A program made the translations under genes and the position numbers. Positions 1 through 8,371 of a stretch of DNA of 64,000 nucleotides are shown piece by piece; position 1 is the first letter of the stretch; every line of letters starts with the position of its first letter. The notes below the pieces were generated by a model that was not told the origin of the DNA, searched no databases, and saw nothing but the letters and a program-made list of their open reading frames with translations. Source of the stretch: Stenotrophomonas nematodicola (GTDB lineage Bacteria; Pseudomonadota; Gammaproteobacteria; Xanthomonadales; Xanthomonadaceae); assembly GCF_009467805.1 (NCBI RefSeq), contig NZ_WIAY01000004.1:186001-250000 (forward strand), written 5' to 3'.

Positions 1-158
1 AGCGCCATCACGCCTATCGCCCATGCCAGCGCGGTCGCGGCCGACAGGGGCTGCAGGATCGCGATCAGTCCGAACACCACGGCCACCACGCCGTACAGCA
101 GCACGATCCACCAGCTGCGGCCCACCAGCGACAGCACCGGCGAAAGAGGGGTAGTCAT
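1..158 (-). CDS. HdeD/DUF308 family membrane protein (3' part cut by window edge)
   Basis: Only the first 52 residues lie in the window; the gene continues beyond base 1. The N-terminus MTTPLSPVLSLVGRSWW is followed by a hydrophobic helix (WIVLLYGVVAVVFGLIAI), then an LQP turn and the start of a second helix. This is the repeated two-helix pattern of HdeD-type (DUF308) inner-membrane proteins; E. coli HdeD is linked to acid resistance. The family call rests on a short fragment. The role in this organism is inferred only. Confidence 0.6.
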   Translation of the reverse strand, partial: MTTPLSPVLSLVGRSWWIVLLYGVVAVVFGLIAILQPLSAATALAWAIGVMA

Positions 159-220
159 CGGCAGCGCACTCCGTGTGAAGGGTGAATGGGCATCTTAGCG
201 CCGGGTCATGAAAGCCCTGC

Positions 221-922
221 TCACGGCACGCGTGCGCATACCCAGACCCGCAGCTGCGTGCCGCCGGCGCCCTGCAGCGCGCTGGCGGCCGCATCCAGCG
301 TGGCGCCGGTGGTCATTACGTCGTCAACGAGGGTCAACCGTGCCGGCGCGGGCCCGGTCACGCCGAAGGCGTTCCGCAGATTGCGGCGGCGGGCATCGGC
401 CTCCAGGTCCGATTGCGGGGCGGTCAGGCGGGTGCGCTGCACGCCCTGCCACAGCGGCAGATCCAACGCGCGCGCCAGCGGTCGCGCCAGTTCCAGCGCC
501 TGGTCGTAGCCGCGTGCGCGCAACCGCTGCCGATGCAGCGGCACCGGCGCCAGCGGGCCGTCCACGAACGCCGGTACACGCTGCAGCATCAGCTGCGACA
601 GCAGCCTGCCGGCCGCCAGGTCATGGTGGAACTTGAAACGGCGCAGCAGTCCATCCACCGGGGCGGCGTACAAAAACGTAGCGGCAGCGCCATGCTGGCG
701 CGGGGGCGTGCGCAGGCAGGCGCCGCAGCGCGCGGTGCATTCGCCGTCCGGCAAGGGCAGCGCGCACAGCGGGCAGGCAGCATCGTTCCAGGGCAGGCCG
801 GCATGGCAGGCCGCGCAGAGATCCAGCCCATCCGCACCGGGCGCCTCGCACAGCAGGCAGCGCAGGGGCAGGAGCTGATGGCCCAGCCACGCCCATGCTC
901 CGTAAACTTTTCTAATGTCCAT
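221..922 (-). CDS. comF: ComF family phosphoribosyltransferase-like protein
   Basis: A 233-residue ComF/GntX-like protein. The N-terminus carries cysteine pairs of the zinc-finger type (CLLC, CAAC, CPLC, CGAC). The C-terminus has the type I phosphoribosyltransferase PRPP loop LVDDVMTTGAT. In naturally competent bacteria ComF helps import or process transforming DNA; elsewhere its biochemical role is unsettled. ATG at 922 (MDIRKVYGAW) is chosen. An in-frame GTG at 973 would add 17 residues with no family resemblance and would run across the bioB control region. The gene diverges from bioB and its start lies inside the candidate BirA operator, so biotin status might affect it; that is inference. 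Confidence 0.85.
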   Translation of the reverse strand: MDIRKVYGAWAWLGHQLLPLRCLLCEAPGADGLDLCAACHAGLPWNDAACPLCALPLPDGECTARCGACLRTPPRQHGAAATFLYAAPVDGLLRRFKFHHDLAAGRLLSQLMLQRVPAFVDGPLAPVPLHRQRLRARGYDQALELARPLARALDLPLWQGVQRTRLTAPQSDLEADARRRNLRNAFGVTGPAPARLTLVDDVMTTGATLDAAASALQGAGGTQLRVWVCARVP

Positions 923-932
923 GTAGTTGACA
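901..932. promoter_or_regulatory. Candidate BirA (biotin repressor) operator upstream of bioB
   Basis: Half-sites GTAAAC (902-907) and GTTGAC (926-931) are separated by 18 bases. That is the geometry of the enterobacterial bioO site as I recall it (TTGTAAACC, about 16 bases, GGTTTACAA). Extended arms CGTAAAC and TGTCAAC (right arm read on the minus strand) each match TGTAAAC at six of seven positions. The right arm contains the TTGACA -35 candidate of bioB, so binding would block transcription. The site also covers the comF start codon. No birA is visible in the window. Confidence 0.5.
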
Positions 933-955
933 GTTGCCGGTCCGCTCACCAGACT
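927..955 (+). promoter_or_regulatory. Candidate bioB promoter
   Basis: A perfect TTGACA (927-932) is followed after 17 bases by CAGACT (950-955), a weak -10 match. It lies 38 bases ahead of the bioB ATG and overlaps the candidate BirA operator. Confidence 0.4.
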
Positions 956-992
956 GCCGCCCTTTCGTTCCACTATCTGTCAGGACTTGCCC

Positions 993-2027
993 ATGCCTTC
1001 CGTCATCCGCCACGACTGGCACCGCGACGAACTGCTGGCCCTGTTCGCCCTGCCGCTGCCCGCGTTGCTGCACCAGGCCGCCAGCGTGCACCACGCGCAC
1101 TTTGATCCGGCTGAAGTCCAGGTCTCCACGCTGCTCTCGGTCAAGACCGGCGGCTGCCCGGAAGACTGCGCCTACTGCCCGCAGGCGCAGCGTTACAGCA
1201 CGGGGGTGGATGCGCAGAAGCTGATGGCCACCGAGGACGTGGTTGCCAGGGCCCGGCAGGCCAAAGCCGCCGGCGCCTCGCGCTTCTGCATGGGCGCCGC
1301 GTGGCGCTCGCCCAAGGCGCGCGACATTCCCAAGGTGGCGGCGATGATCCGCGAGGTGAAGGCGCTGGGCCTGGAGACCTGCGCCACCCTGGGCATGCTC
1401 AGCGGCGACCAGGCGGCCGCCCTGCGCGACGCCGGGCTGGACTATTACAACCACAATCTGGACACCGCGCCGGACTTCTATGATTCGATCATCCACACGC
1501 GCCAGTACCAGGACCGCCTGGACACGCTGGAGCACGTGCGCGAGGCCGGGCTGAAGACCTGCTGCGGCGGCATTGTCGGCATGGGCGAATCCCGCGAGCA
1601 CCGCGCCGGCCTGCTGCTGGCGCTGGCCAACCTGCCGGCGCACCCGGACTCGGTGCCGATCAACCGGCTGGTGCAGGTGGCCGGCACGCCGCTGCATGGC
1701 ACCGCCGAACTGGACCCGTTCGAGTTCGTGCGGATGATTGCCGTGGCCCGCATCGCCATGCCGCGCGCGATGGTGCGGCTGTCGGCCGGGCGCGAGGCGA
1801 TGAGCGATGAGCTGCAGGCGCTGTGTTTCCTGGCCGGAGCCAACTCGATCTTCTACGGCGAGAAACTGCTGACCACCGGCAATCCCGATACTGAGCGCGA
1901 CCTGGCCCTGTTCGAGCGGCTGGGCCTGCGCCCGATGCCGGTCCGGGTGGACGCCGCCGACCACGATCGCCCGGGCACGGTCCACGCCGGGATCACCACG
2001 TCCGGCGGCTGCGGGCGGGCCGCCTGA
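993..2027 (+). CDS. bioB: Biotin synthase
   Basis: A 344-residue radical SAM enzyme that inserts sulfur into dethiobiotin in the last step of biotin synthesis. The radical SAM cluster motif is visible as [12 protein letters not shown] (CxxxCxxC). [17 protein letters not shown] and the late [14 protein letters not shown] segment are typical of BioB, which also binds a [2Fe-2S] auxiliary cluster. ATG at 993 begins [15 protein letters not shown], and AGGA at 982-985 acts as a modest ribosome site. It is the first gene of a biotin operon (bioB-bioF-bioH-SDR-bioC), all on the plus strand with short gaps. Confidence 0.97.
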   Translation: MPSVIRHDWHRDELLALFALPLPALLHQAASVHHAHFDPAEVQVSTLLSVKTGGCPEDCAYCPQAQRYSTGVDAQKLMATEDVVARARQAKAAGASRFCMGAAWRSPKARDIPKVAAMIREVKALGLETCATLGMLSGDQAAALRDAGLDYYNHNLDTAPDFYDSIIHTRQYQDRLDTLEHVREAGLKTCCGGIVGMGESREHRAGLLLALANLPAHPDSVPINRLVQVAGTPLHGTAELDPFEFVRMIAVARIAMPRAMVRLSAGREAMSDELQALCFLAGANSIFYGEKLLTTGNPDTERDLALFERLGLRPMPVRVDAADHDRPGTVHAGITTSGGCGRAA

Positions 2028-2107
2028 TCCGGCCGATCGGCCGCCCGGCCGGGCCAGGCAGCGCCAGGCCCGGCAACCGGGTACGCTACGGATCTTCCCA
2101 GCCGCCC

Positions 2108-3325
2108 ATGCCCACCACGCTCATGGCCCGTCCCGACCTGCACGACCGCATCCAGGCCCAGCGCAAGCTCCGCGACGCCCAGGGACGCATCCGCGTGCGT
2201 CGCACGGTGACCCGGCGCGACGGCGTGCGGCTGGAGATCGATGGCCAGTGGCTCACCGGCTTCTGCAGCAACGACTACCTGGGCCTGTCCCAGCAGTTCG
2301 GCGTGGTCAGCGCGCTGCAGGACGCCGCTGCGCGCGAGGGTGCCGGCGCCACCGCCTCGCACCTGGTCTGTGGCCACCACGCACTGCATGACGCGCTCGA
2401 ACGCGAGATGGCCGAGTGGCTGGGCTACCCGCGCGCGCTGCTGTTTGGCAGCGGTTTCGCCGCCAACCTGGCCGTGCAGCAGGCGCTGCTCAGCGAAGAA
2501 GACGATGTCTGCGTGCAGGACCGGTTGAACCATGCCAGCCTGCTCGATGCGACGCGCCTGGCCGGCTGCCGCCTGCGCCGCTACCCGCATCTGGATGCCG
2601 AAGGCGCGATGCGCCAGCTCAAACATGCGCCGGAAGGCGCGGCGATGCTGGCCACCGATGGCGTGTTCAGCATGGATGGCGACCTTGCCCCGCTGCGCTC
2701 CCTCTCGCTGGTGGCACGGATGCAGGGCGCAATGCTGTACGTGGACGATGCGCACGGCGTGGGCGTGATCGGTCAACACGGCCGCGGCTGCGTGGCCGAG
2801 GCCGGGTTGGGCGTGGACGATGTGCCGCTGCAGCTGGCCACGTTCGGCAAGGCGCTGGGCGGCAGCGGTGCGGTGGTGCTCGGCGACGAGGCGATGATCC
2901 AGCACCTGGCCGAAACCGCGCGTCCTTATATCTACACCACGGCCGTCCCGCCGGCGCAGGCGGCCGCCACGCTGGCCGCGGTGAAGCTGGCCCGTCGTGA
3001 CGACTGGCGCCGCGAGAAGCTGGCCGAACTGGTGGGCGTGTTCCGCGCCGGCGCGCGCCAGCACGGGCTGGACCTGATGGCCTCCGATACGCCGATCCAG
3101 CCGTTGCTGTGCGGTGCCGAGGCCACCGTGATGGCGATGTCGGCCGCCTTGGAGACCTCCGGTTTCCTGGTCACCGCGATCCGCCCGCCGACGGTGCCCG
3201 AAGGCAAGGCGCGGCTGCGCGTGACGTTGTCGGCACTGCACACCCCGGCCCAGGTGCGCGCGCTGATCGACGCCATCGCCCATGCACGCGACAGCGTTCT
3301 GCACCAGCAGGCCCTGTCGGCATGA
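2108..3325 (+). CDS. bioF: 8-amino-7-oxononanoate synthase
   Basis: A 405-residue PLP enzyme of the alpha-oxoamine synthase family. It condenses pimeloyl-ACP (or -CoA) with L-alanine to make KAPA, the first ring-assembly step of biotin synthesis. Visible landmarks are FCSNDYLGL near the N-terminus, [19 protein letters not shown], and the PLP lysine in FGKALGGSG. It lies 80 bases after bioB and 16 bases before bioH. An internal ATG at 2123 (MARPDLHDR) is an alternative start. Confidence 0.97.
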   Translation: MPTTLMARPDLHDRIQAQRKLRDAQGRIRVRRTVTRRDGVRLEIDGQWLTGFCSNDYLGLSQQFGVVSALQDAAAREGAGATASHLVCGHHALHDALEREMAEWLGYPRALLFGSGFAANLAVQQALLSEEDDVCVQDRLNHASLLDATRLAGCRLRRYPHLDAEGAMRQLKHAPEGAAMLATDGVFSMDGDLAPLRSLSLVARMQGAMLYVDDAHGVGVIGQHGRGCVAEAGLGVDDVPLQLATFGKALGGSGAVVLGDEAMIQHLAETARPYIYTTAVPPAQAAATLAAVKLARRDDWRREKLAELVGVFRAGARQHGLDLMASDTPIQPLLCGAEATVMAMSAALETSGFLVTAIRPPTVPEGKARLRVTLSALHTPAQVRALIDAIAHARDSVLHQQALSA

Positions 3326-3341
3326 GGCAGAGGCGGTAAGC

Positions 3342-4103
3342 ATGCAGATCGAGGTGGTGGGACAGGGACCGGCACTGGTGCTGATCCACGGCTGGGCCCT
3401 TCATGGCGGCGTGTTCGCGCCGCTGGTCGAGCGGCTCGCCGACCGCTTCCAGCTGCATCTGGTCGACCTTCCCGGCCACGGCGCCAGCCGCGACGACGCC
3501 ACGCCCCTGCGGCTGCCCTACGTGGTCAACGCGATCGCTGCCGCCACGCCGCCGGCAGTGTGGTGCGGATGGTCGCTCGGCGGTCTGTTCGCGCTGCATG
3601 CGGCGGCCACGCTGCCGCAGGTGCGCGCGCTGGTGATGATCGCCGCGACGCCGTGCTTCGTGCGCGCGGTGGACTGGCCCGACGCCGTCGAGGCGAGCGT
3701 GTTCGAACAGTTCGGCCAGGACCTGGCCCGCGACTATCGTGGCACCCTGGAACGCTTCCTGGCCCTGGATGCAATGGGCTCCGAGCATGCCAAGCAGGAA
3801 CTGCGCACGCTGCGCGAGATGCTGGTGGCACGTGGCGAACCCGCGCCGCACGCGCTGAACGACGGCCTGCGGCTGCTGGAAGCCAGTGACCTGCGCGGCG
3901 CCCTGCCGACCCTGCGCACGCCCAGCCTGTGGCTGGCCGGGCAACGCGACCGGCTGGTGGCGGCGCGCACGATGCAGGCAGCGGCCGCGCTGACGCCGGC
4001 GGCAGAGATGCACACCATCGCCCACGGCGGCCATGCCCCGTTCCTGGGCCATGCAGACGAGGTTGCCCGCCACCTGCAACACTTTGTTTCCGGCCTGGGC
4101 TGA
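3342..4103 (+). CDS. bioH: Pimeloyl-ACP methyl ester esterase
   Basis: A 253-residue alpha/beta hydrolase. BioH removes the methyl group from pimeloyl-ACP methyl ester, ending the BioC/BioH route to the pimelate moiety. The oxyanion motif HGWALHGG and nucleophile elbow GWSLGG are present. The late GQRDRLV and GGHAPFLGH segments supply the expected Asp and His. ATG at 3342 (MQIEVVGQG) follows AGAGGCGG and gives the normal BioH N-terminus; the upstream in-frame extension overlaps bioF and is not family-like. Having bioH inside the operon with bioC fits a dedicated BioC-BioH pathway. Confidence 0.93.
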   Translation: MQIEVVGQGPALVLIHGWALHGGVFAPLVERLADRFQLHLVDLPGHGASRDDATPLRLPYVVNAIAAATPPAVWCGWSLGGLFALHAAATLPQVRALVMIAATPCFVRAVDWPDAVEASVFEQFGQDLARDYRGTLERFLALDAMGSEHAKQELRTLREMLVARGEPAPHALNDGLRLLEASDLRGALPTLRTPSLWLAGQRDRLVAARTMQAAAALTPAAEMHTIAHGGHAPFLGHADEVARHLQHFVSGLG

Positions 4104-4161
4104 GCCATCACCGCCACGCATCGCCGAAAATGCCTTTCCGCCCTTTCCCGCGAGACTGACG

Positions 4162-4944
4162 ATGGATCTTGGAATAGCCGGCCGCTGGGCCCTGGTCTGC
4201 GCCGCGAGCAAAGGCCTCGGGCTGGGCTGCGCGCGGGCCCTGGTGCGCGAAGGCGTCAACGTGGTGATCGCCGCGCGCGGTGAGGCTGCGCTGGAACGGG
4301 CGCGTCTGGAACTGCTGGCCCTGCCCGGCGCACGCCAGGTGGTGGCCGTGGTCGCCGACATCACCACACCCGAAGGTCGCCAGGCCGCGTTGGCGGCCTG
4401 CCCGCAGGTGGACATCCTGGTCAACAACGCCGGCGGACCGCCCGCCGGCGATTTCCGCCAGTTCGCCCGCGAGGACTGGCTGGCCGCGCTGGACGCCAAC
4501 ATGCTGGCGCCCATCGACCTGATCCGCCTGACCGTGGATGGCATGATCGAGCGCGGCTTCGGGCGCATCGTCAACATCACCTCCTCCTCGGTGAAGGCGC
4601 CCATCGACGTGCTGGGCCTGTCCAACGGTGCCCGCTCGGGGCTGACCGGTGTCGTGGCCGGCATCGCGCGCCGCACCGTCGCCCACGGCGTCACGATCAA
4701 CAACCTGCTGCCAGGCCAGTTCGACACCGATCGCCTGCGCGGCAACTTCGCCTACCTGGCACAGCAGCAGGGCATCGATGCCGGCCAGCTGGCCGACCGC
4801 AAGCGTACCCATATTCCCGCCGGACGCTTCGGCAGCGCCGACGAGTTCGGCGCCACCTGCGCCTTCCTGTGCAGCGCGCATGCCGGCTACATCACCGGGC
4901 AGAACCTGCTCATCGATGGCGGTGCCTACCCCGGCACCTTCTGA
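4162..4944 (+). CDS. Atypical short-chain dehydrogenase in the biotin operon
   Basis: A 260-residue classical-length SDR. The cofactor loop reads CAASKGLGLG, and the NNAG motif (VNNAGGPP) and the serine segment NITSSSVKAP are present. Where the catalytic YxxxK should lie the protein reads SNGARSGLTG: the tyrosine is replaced by serine and the lysine by arginine. It may have lost normal SDR reductase activity or use a different mechanism. A C-terminal TGQNLLIDGGAYPG is retained. It sits between bioH (58 bases upstream) and bioC (36 bases downstream), so it is probably co-transcribed. A link to pimelate or fatty-acyl chemistry is inference from position. Confidence 0.85.
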   Translation: MDLGIAGRWALVCAASKGLGLGCARALVREGVNVVIAARGEAALERARLELLALPGARQVVAVVADITTPEGRQAALAACPQVDILVNNAGGPPAGDFRQFAREDWLAALDANMLAPIDLIRLTVDGMIERGFGRIVNITSSSVKAPIDVLGLSNGARSGLTGVVAGIARRTVAHGVTINNLLPGQFDTDRLRGNFAYLAQQQGIDAGQLADRKRTHIPAGRFGSADEFGATCAFLCSAHAGYITGQNLLIDGGAYPGTF

Positions 4945-4980
4945 CTTCCGTCCCACCCCCGATTATGCAGTGAGCCTTCC

Positions 4981-5865
4981 ATGACGTCCAGTTTCGATCA
5001 CCACCACGTCCGCCGCGCGTTCTCGCGTGCCGCCAGCCGCTACGACGCCGCCGCAGCGTTGCAGCGCGAGGTGGCCAAGCGCCTGCTGGAATCGCTGGAT
5101 TACCTGGGCGAGCGCCAGCCTCAGGTGGTGCTGGACATCGGCAGCGGGACCGGCCATGCCAGCGCGACGATGAAGAAGCGCTGGCCCAAGGCGCAGGTGA
5201 TTGCACTGGATCTGGCCGAGCCGATGCTGCGCGAAGCGAAGAAGCAGGCGGGTTGGTGGAAGCCGTTCGCACGCGTCTGCGCCGATGCGCAGGCGCTGCC
5301 GCTGCAGGACCAGAGCGTGGACCTGATCTACAGCAACCTGTGCCTGCAGTGGGTGGACGATCTGCCGGCGGTATTCGCCGGGTTCCGCCGCGTACTCAAG
5401 CCTGGTGGACTGCTGGTGTGCTCCACGTTCGGCCCGGAGACCCTGATCGAGCTGCGCGACGCGTTCGCGCAGGCCGATGCGGTGCCGCATGTCAGCCGGT
5501 TCGCGCCCATTGCCCAGTTCGGCGATGCGCTGATGATGGCCGGTTTCCGCGATCCGGTGCTGGACCGCGATCTGTTCACCCTGACCTATGACGACCTGCC
5601 CGCGCTGATGCGCGAACTGCAGGCGATCGGCGCCACCAACGCACGCCACGACCGCCGCCACACCTTGACCGGGCGGGGCCGCTTCGATGCCGCCCGCGCC
5701 GCCTATGAGCCGCTGCGGCGCGAGGATGGCAAGCTGCCCAGCAGCTGGGAAGTGATCTACGCCCATGCCTGGGCACCCGACCCGGGCGCGCCGATCCGCG
5801 AGCGCGGGCACGACATCGCCAGCGTGCCGGTGTCGGCGATCCCGATCCGCCGCAGGCCCACTTGA
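4981..5865 (+). CDS. bioC: Malonyl-ACP O-methyltransferase
   Basis: A 294-residue class I SAM methyltransferase that methylates malonyl-ACP so the fatty acid machinery can build the pimeloyl chain. The N-terminus RRAFSRAASRYDAAAALQ is the BioC signature. Motif I is LDIGSGTGHAS, followed by DLAEPMLREAK and SNLCLQWVDD. Near the C-terminus the usual LTGRGRF segment appears. It is the last gene of the biotin operon. bioA and bioD are absent from this window. Confidence 0.94.
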   Translation: MTSSFDHHHVRRAFSRAASRYDAAAALQREVAKRLLESLDYLGERQPQVVLDIGSGTGHASATMKKRWPKAQVIALDLAEPMLREAKKQAGWWKPFARVCADAQALPLQDQSVDLIYSNLCLQWVDDLPAVFAGFRRVLKPGGLLVCSTFGPETLIELRDAFAQADAVPHVSRFAPIAQFGDALMMAGFRDPVLDRDLFTLTYDDLPALMRELQAIGATNARHDRRHTLTGRGRFDAARAAYEPLRREDGKLPSSWEVIYAHAWAPDPGAPIRERGHDIASVPVSAIPIRRRPT

Positions 5866-5898
5866 CCGCAGGCTCGGCCCCACCGGCGCGGGTGCGCG

Positions 5899-6507
5899 TT
5901 ACGACGGGAACAGGTCGCGGTGGAAGAAATAGATTTCCTGCGCCAGGAAGCGCCAGCTGGTGTGGAAGCTGCGGAAACGGGTGCTCGGCGTGGAGGACGC
6001 CAGCGCATCAATGCCCAGTTCCTTGCACAGCCGCAGCGCGCGCGCCATGTGCAGCGGATCGCTGACGATGATGACCCGGTGCAGCTTGCGTTGCTGCATC
6101 AGGCGGCGGGCCTCGATCAGGTTCTGGCGGGTGGTCCGCGAGGCGGTTTCGATCAGGATCACCTCGTCCGGCACCCCCTGCTTGAGCGCATAGCGGCGTG
6201 CCACCTGCGACTCGGAGAAGCGCGCGCCGCTGCCGCCGTAGCCGCCGGTGAAGATCAGCAGTGGCGCGTACCCCTTCTGGTACAGGTCCAGGCCGTGGCG
6301 GATGCGCTCTTCAAACACCGGTGACGGCTTGGCGTCGTACGCCGCCGCACCCAGCACGATGATGGCGTCGGCCTGCGCGGCCTGGTCACGCTCACCGATC
6401 CAGACGATCCAGGCCGTCACCCCAAGCAGCCAGGCCACCAGCAGGATGCACAGGCGCCACAGCCAGCCCAGGATGCCCACCCGGCCCACCCGGCCACGGC
6501 GGCTCAT
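5899..6507 (-). CDS. YdcF/SanA-like DUF218 envelope protein
   Basis: A 202-residue protein with an N-terminal basic stretch, one membrane helix (LWRLCILLVAWLLGVTAWIVW), and a DUF218 domain with the typical segments ADAIIVLGAAAY, IFTGGYGG and VSDPLHMARA. Members such as SanA and ElyC affect envelope integrity; the enzymatic role is not clear. ATG at 6507 overlaps the stop of the upstream dehydratase as ATGA, which favours this start over 6519. It converges with bioC, whose stop is 33 bases away. Confidence 0.8.
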   Translation of the reverse strand: MSRRGRVGRVGILGWLWRLCILLVAWLLGVTAWIVWIGERDQAAQADAIIVLGAAAYDAKPSPVFEERIRHGLDLYQKGYAPLLIFTGGYGGSGARFSESQVARRYALKQGVPDEVILIETASRTTRQNLIEARRLMQQRKLHRVIIVSDPLHMARALRLCKELGIDALASSTPSTRFRSFHTSWRFLAQEIYFFHRDLFPS

Positions 6508-7463
6508 GCCGCGCTCCACGGCAGGGCGTCAAGATCCACATTGCCGCCGGACAGCACCACGCCCACCCGTTGCCCGGCAAAGCGTTCCGGTGCGCCCAGA
6601 ATGGCCGCCAGGGCGATCGCCGACGACGGCTCCACCACCTGCTTGAGCACCTGCCAGATCAGCCGCATCGCCGCCACGGTGTCGGCGTCACGCACCGTGA
6701 GCACCGACGCCGCAGGCTGCAGCAGCGCGAAGTTGGGCTGGCCCAGGGTGCCGCGCAGGCCGTCGCAGACGGTGTCCGGGGTGATGTCCACGCGGCGTTC
6801 GCCGGCGGCCAGCGAACGCGCGGTGTCGGCCGCCCCCTCGGGTTCGGCCAGCACCAGCCGCGCGGTGGGCGCCAGCGCCTGCATGGCCAGCACGGTGCCC
6901 GCCGCCAGGCCACCGCCGCCCACCGGCACCACCAGGGTGTCGAACGGACCGTGGCCGTGCAGCAGTTCCAGCGCGGCAGTGCCCTGCCCGGCGATCACGT
7001 GGCTGTGGGTATAGGGATGCACCAGCGTGCCGCCCGTCTCGGCCTGCACCTGCGCGCACATTGCTTCACGGGCGGCGATGGAGGCCTCGCAGCGCCACAG
7101 GGTGGCCCCGTGGCGGACGATGTTGGCCAGCTTGGCGGCCACCGCACCCTCGGGCACCACCACATGGCAGGCGATCCCGCGCGTACGGGCCGCCAGCGCC
7201 AGCGCGGCGCCGTGGTTGCCCGATGAATGGGTGACCACGCCACGCGCCGCCTGTGCGTCGTCCATCGCCCAGACCGCATTGCAGGCGCCACGGAACTTGA
7301 AGGCCCCCCCGCGCTGCAGGTGCTCGCCCTTGAACGCCAGCTCGGCACCGCTCATCGCATCCAGCGTGCGCGACCGCAGCACCGGGGTCACACGGGCATG
7401 TGGGGCAATGCGCGCGGCGGCGGCCAGCACGTCGTCGACACAGGGCAAGGGTGAATCGCTCAT
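6504..7463 (-). CDS. Threonine/serine dehydratase family PLP enzyme
   Basis: A 319-residue fold-type II PLP enzyme. The Schiff-base lysine is in GGAFKFRGA, the substrate loop is SSGNHGAALA, the phosphate-binding glycine loop is VGGGGLAAG, and the C-terminal SGGN motif is intact. It lacks the C-terminal ACT regulatory domain of biosynthetic IlvA. It therefore resembles catabolic threonine/serine dehydratases and serine racemases; which reaction it performs cannot be read from the sequence. It is translationally coupled (ATGA) to the DUF218 gene and divergent from the lipoprotein gene at 7610. Confidence 0.85.
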   Translation of the reverse strand: MSDSPLPCVDDVLAAAARIAPHARVTPVLRSRTLDAMSGAELAFKGEHLQRGGAFKFRGACNAVWAMDDAQAARGVVTHSSGNHGAALALAARTRGIACHVVVPEGAVAAKLANIVRHGATLWRCEASIAAREAMCAQVQAETGGTLVHPYTHSHVIAGQGTAALELLHGHGPFDTLVVPVGGGGLAAGTVLAMQALAPTARLVLAEPEGAADTARSLAAGERRVDITPDTVCDGLRGTLGQPNFALLQPAASVLTVRDADTVAAMRLIWQVLKQVVEPSSAIALAAILGAPERFAGQRVGVVLSGGNVDLDALPWSAA

Positions 7464-7479
7464 GACGCAAGATTAACGT

Positions 7480-7529
7480 ATGGCCCCGGTTGGCATCGCC
7501 TCCCCCGTACATGCCAACATGGCGGCCAT
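7480..7529. promoter_or_regulatory. Nested inverted repeat between divergent genes
   Basis: Perfect arms GTTGGCAT (7489-7496) and ATGCCAAC (7511-7518) flank a 14-base loop. They are nested within outer arms ATGGCC (7480-7485) and GGCCAT (7524-7529). It lies between the divergent dehydratase and lipoprotein genes and could be an operator or an RNA hairpin. Confidence 0.35.
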
Positions 7530-7609
7530 TCATCCGGATCGGGCGGGATTAAGGGCCGATTCAATGCCGCAGGCCGAAGCTGGCCTCATACCCTTGGGGG
7601 GACCCGATC

Positions 7610-8140
7610 ATGAAGATGCGCCTGATCCTTGCCGGTGGCCTGATGTTGGCCCTGTCCGGCTGCGCGACCTACGACTATGTCGGCGGTGGCGCCGGCAGTG
7701 GCTACTACCACGGTGCACCGTCGGTGGAATACCGCTACCCGGCCGGTTATCCGTACGGCTATGGCAGCGGCTACTACGGTGGCGGCTACGGCTATTACGG
7801 CTACGGCGGCGGCTACGGCTACCCCGTGTACCGGCCGTATCCGAACTACCGCCCGCCGCACAACCACCGCCCGCCGCCGCGTCCCGACCACGGCAATGGC
7901 CCGCGGCCGGACCGCCCGCCGCGCCCGGATCGGCCGCGCCCGGACAACAACGGTGGCTCCCCCTGGCGCAACATGGACTCGCTGGGTCGTCCCCCGCAGC
8001 AGCGGCCCGCGCCGCAGCAGCGCCCGTCGATGCCGGCCCAGGCCCGTCCGGCGCAGGCGCCGCGTCCTGCGGGGCAAAGAATGAACGGTTCCCCGTGGCG
8101 AACGCTCAACAATGCGAACCAGCGCACAAATGAGCGCTGA
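7610..8140 (+). CDS. Tyr/Gly-rich and Pro-rich lipoprotein, function unknown
   Basis: A 176-residue protein with a lipoprotein signal (KMRLILAGGLMLALSGC, lipobox LSGC). Next comes a low-complexity YGYGSGYYGGGYG-type stretch, then a Pro/Arg/Asn/His-rich segment (HNRPPPRPDH) and a Gln/Pro/Ala-rich tail ending in SPWRTLNNANQ. A similar SPWRNMDSLG occurs about 50 residues earlier, so the tail holds a small internal repeat. It is probably an outer-membrane-anchored disordered protein. A G-rich ribosome site (GGGGGGACC) precedes the ATG. No known family is recognised. Confidence 0.75.
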   Translation: MKMRLILAGGLMLALSGCATYDYVGGGAGSGYYHGAPSVEYRYPAGYPYGYGSGYYGGGYGYYGYGGGYGYPVYRPYPNYRPPHNHRPPPRPDHGNGPRPDRPPRPDRPRPDNNGGSPWRNMDSLGRPPQQRPAPQQRPSMPAQARPAQAPRPAGQRMNGSPWRTLNNANQRTNER

Positions 8141-8180
8141 GCTGACTTGATTTTCACGCACCGGGCGGTTCAATCTAGCC

Positions 8181-8346
8181 GGGTGGTGACGGTCGCCGTC
8201 GCAAAGTGACAAAAGCGACACAACGCGTCACATCAAGCTCTACGTCGATATCCGACAGGAACATCTGGATCCCCCCTGTTCCGGCCCTGTCGGATGTCGG
8301 CACCCAAAACGCAGAAGGCCCCGCTCGCGCGGGGCCTTCTGTCTTT
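8181..8346 (+). ncRNA. Candidate small RNA, plus strand, with C-rich loop
   Basis: After the lipoprotein stop there is no credible ORF but there is strong structure. A possible promoter is TTGATT (8147-8152) with TTCAAT (8169-8174). A small hairpin GACGG/CCGTC lies near 8188-8200. A two-part stem has outer arms CCGACAG/CTGTCGG (8252-8258, 8287-8293) and inner arms GGAACA/TGTTCC, closing a loop with six C residues (8271-8276). A strong terminator ends at 8341. C-rich loops are typical of small RNAs that pair with ribosome-binding sites; Xanthomonas sX13 is an example recalled, not compared. It could instead be the structured 3' UTR of the lipoprotein mRNA. The 5' end is a guess. Confidence 0.4.
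8312..8346 (+). terminator. Rho-independent terminator
   Basis: A perfect 13-base stem (CAGAAGGCCCCGC, 8312-8324, with 8329-8341) closes on a 4-base loop TCGC and is followed by TCTTT. It ends the lipoprotein transcript or the candidate small RNA. On the minus strand it is followed by GCGTTTT, so it may work both ways. Confidence 0.8.
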
Positions 8347-8371
8347 CGGGGAGACCGGCGCTGGGCCGCAG

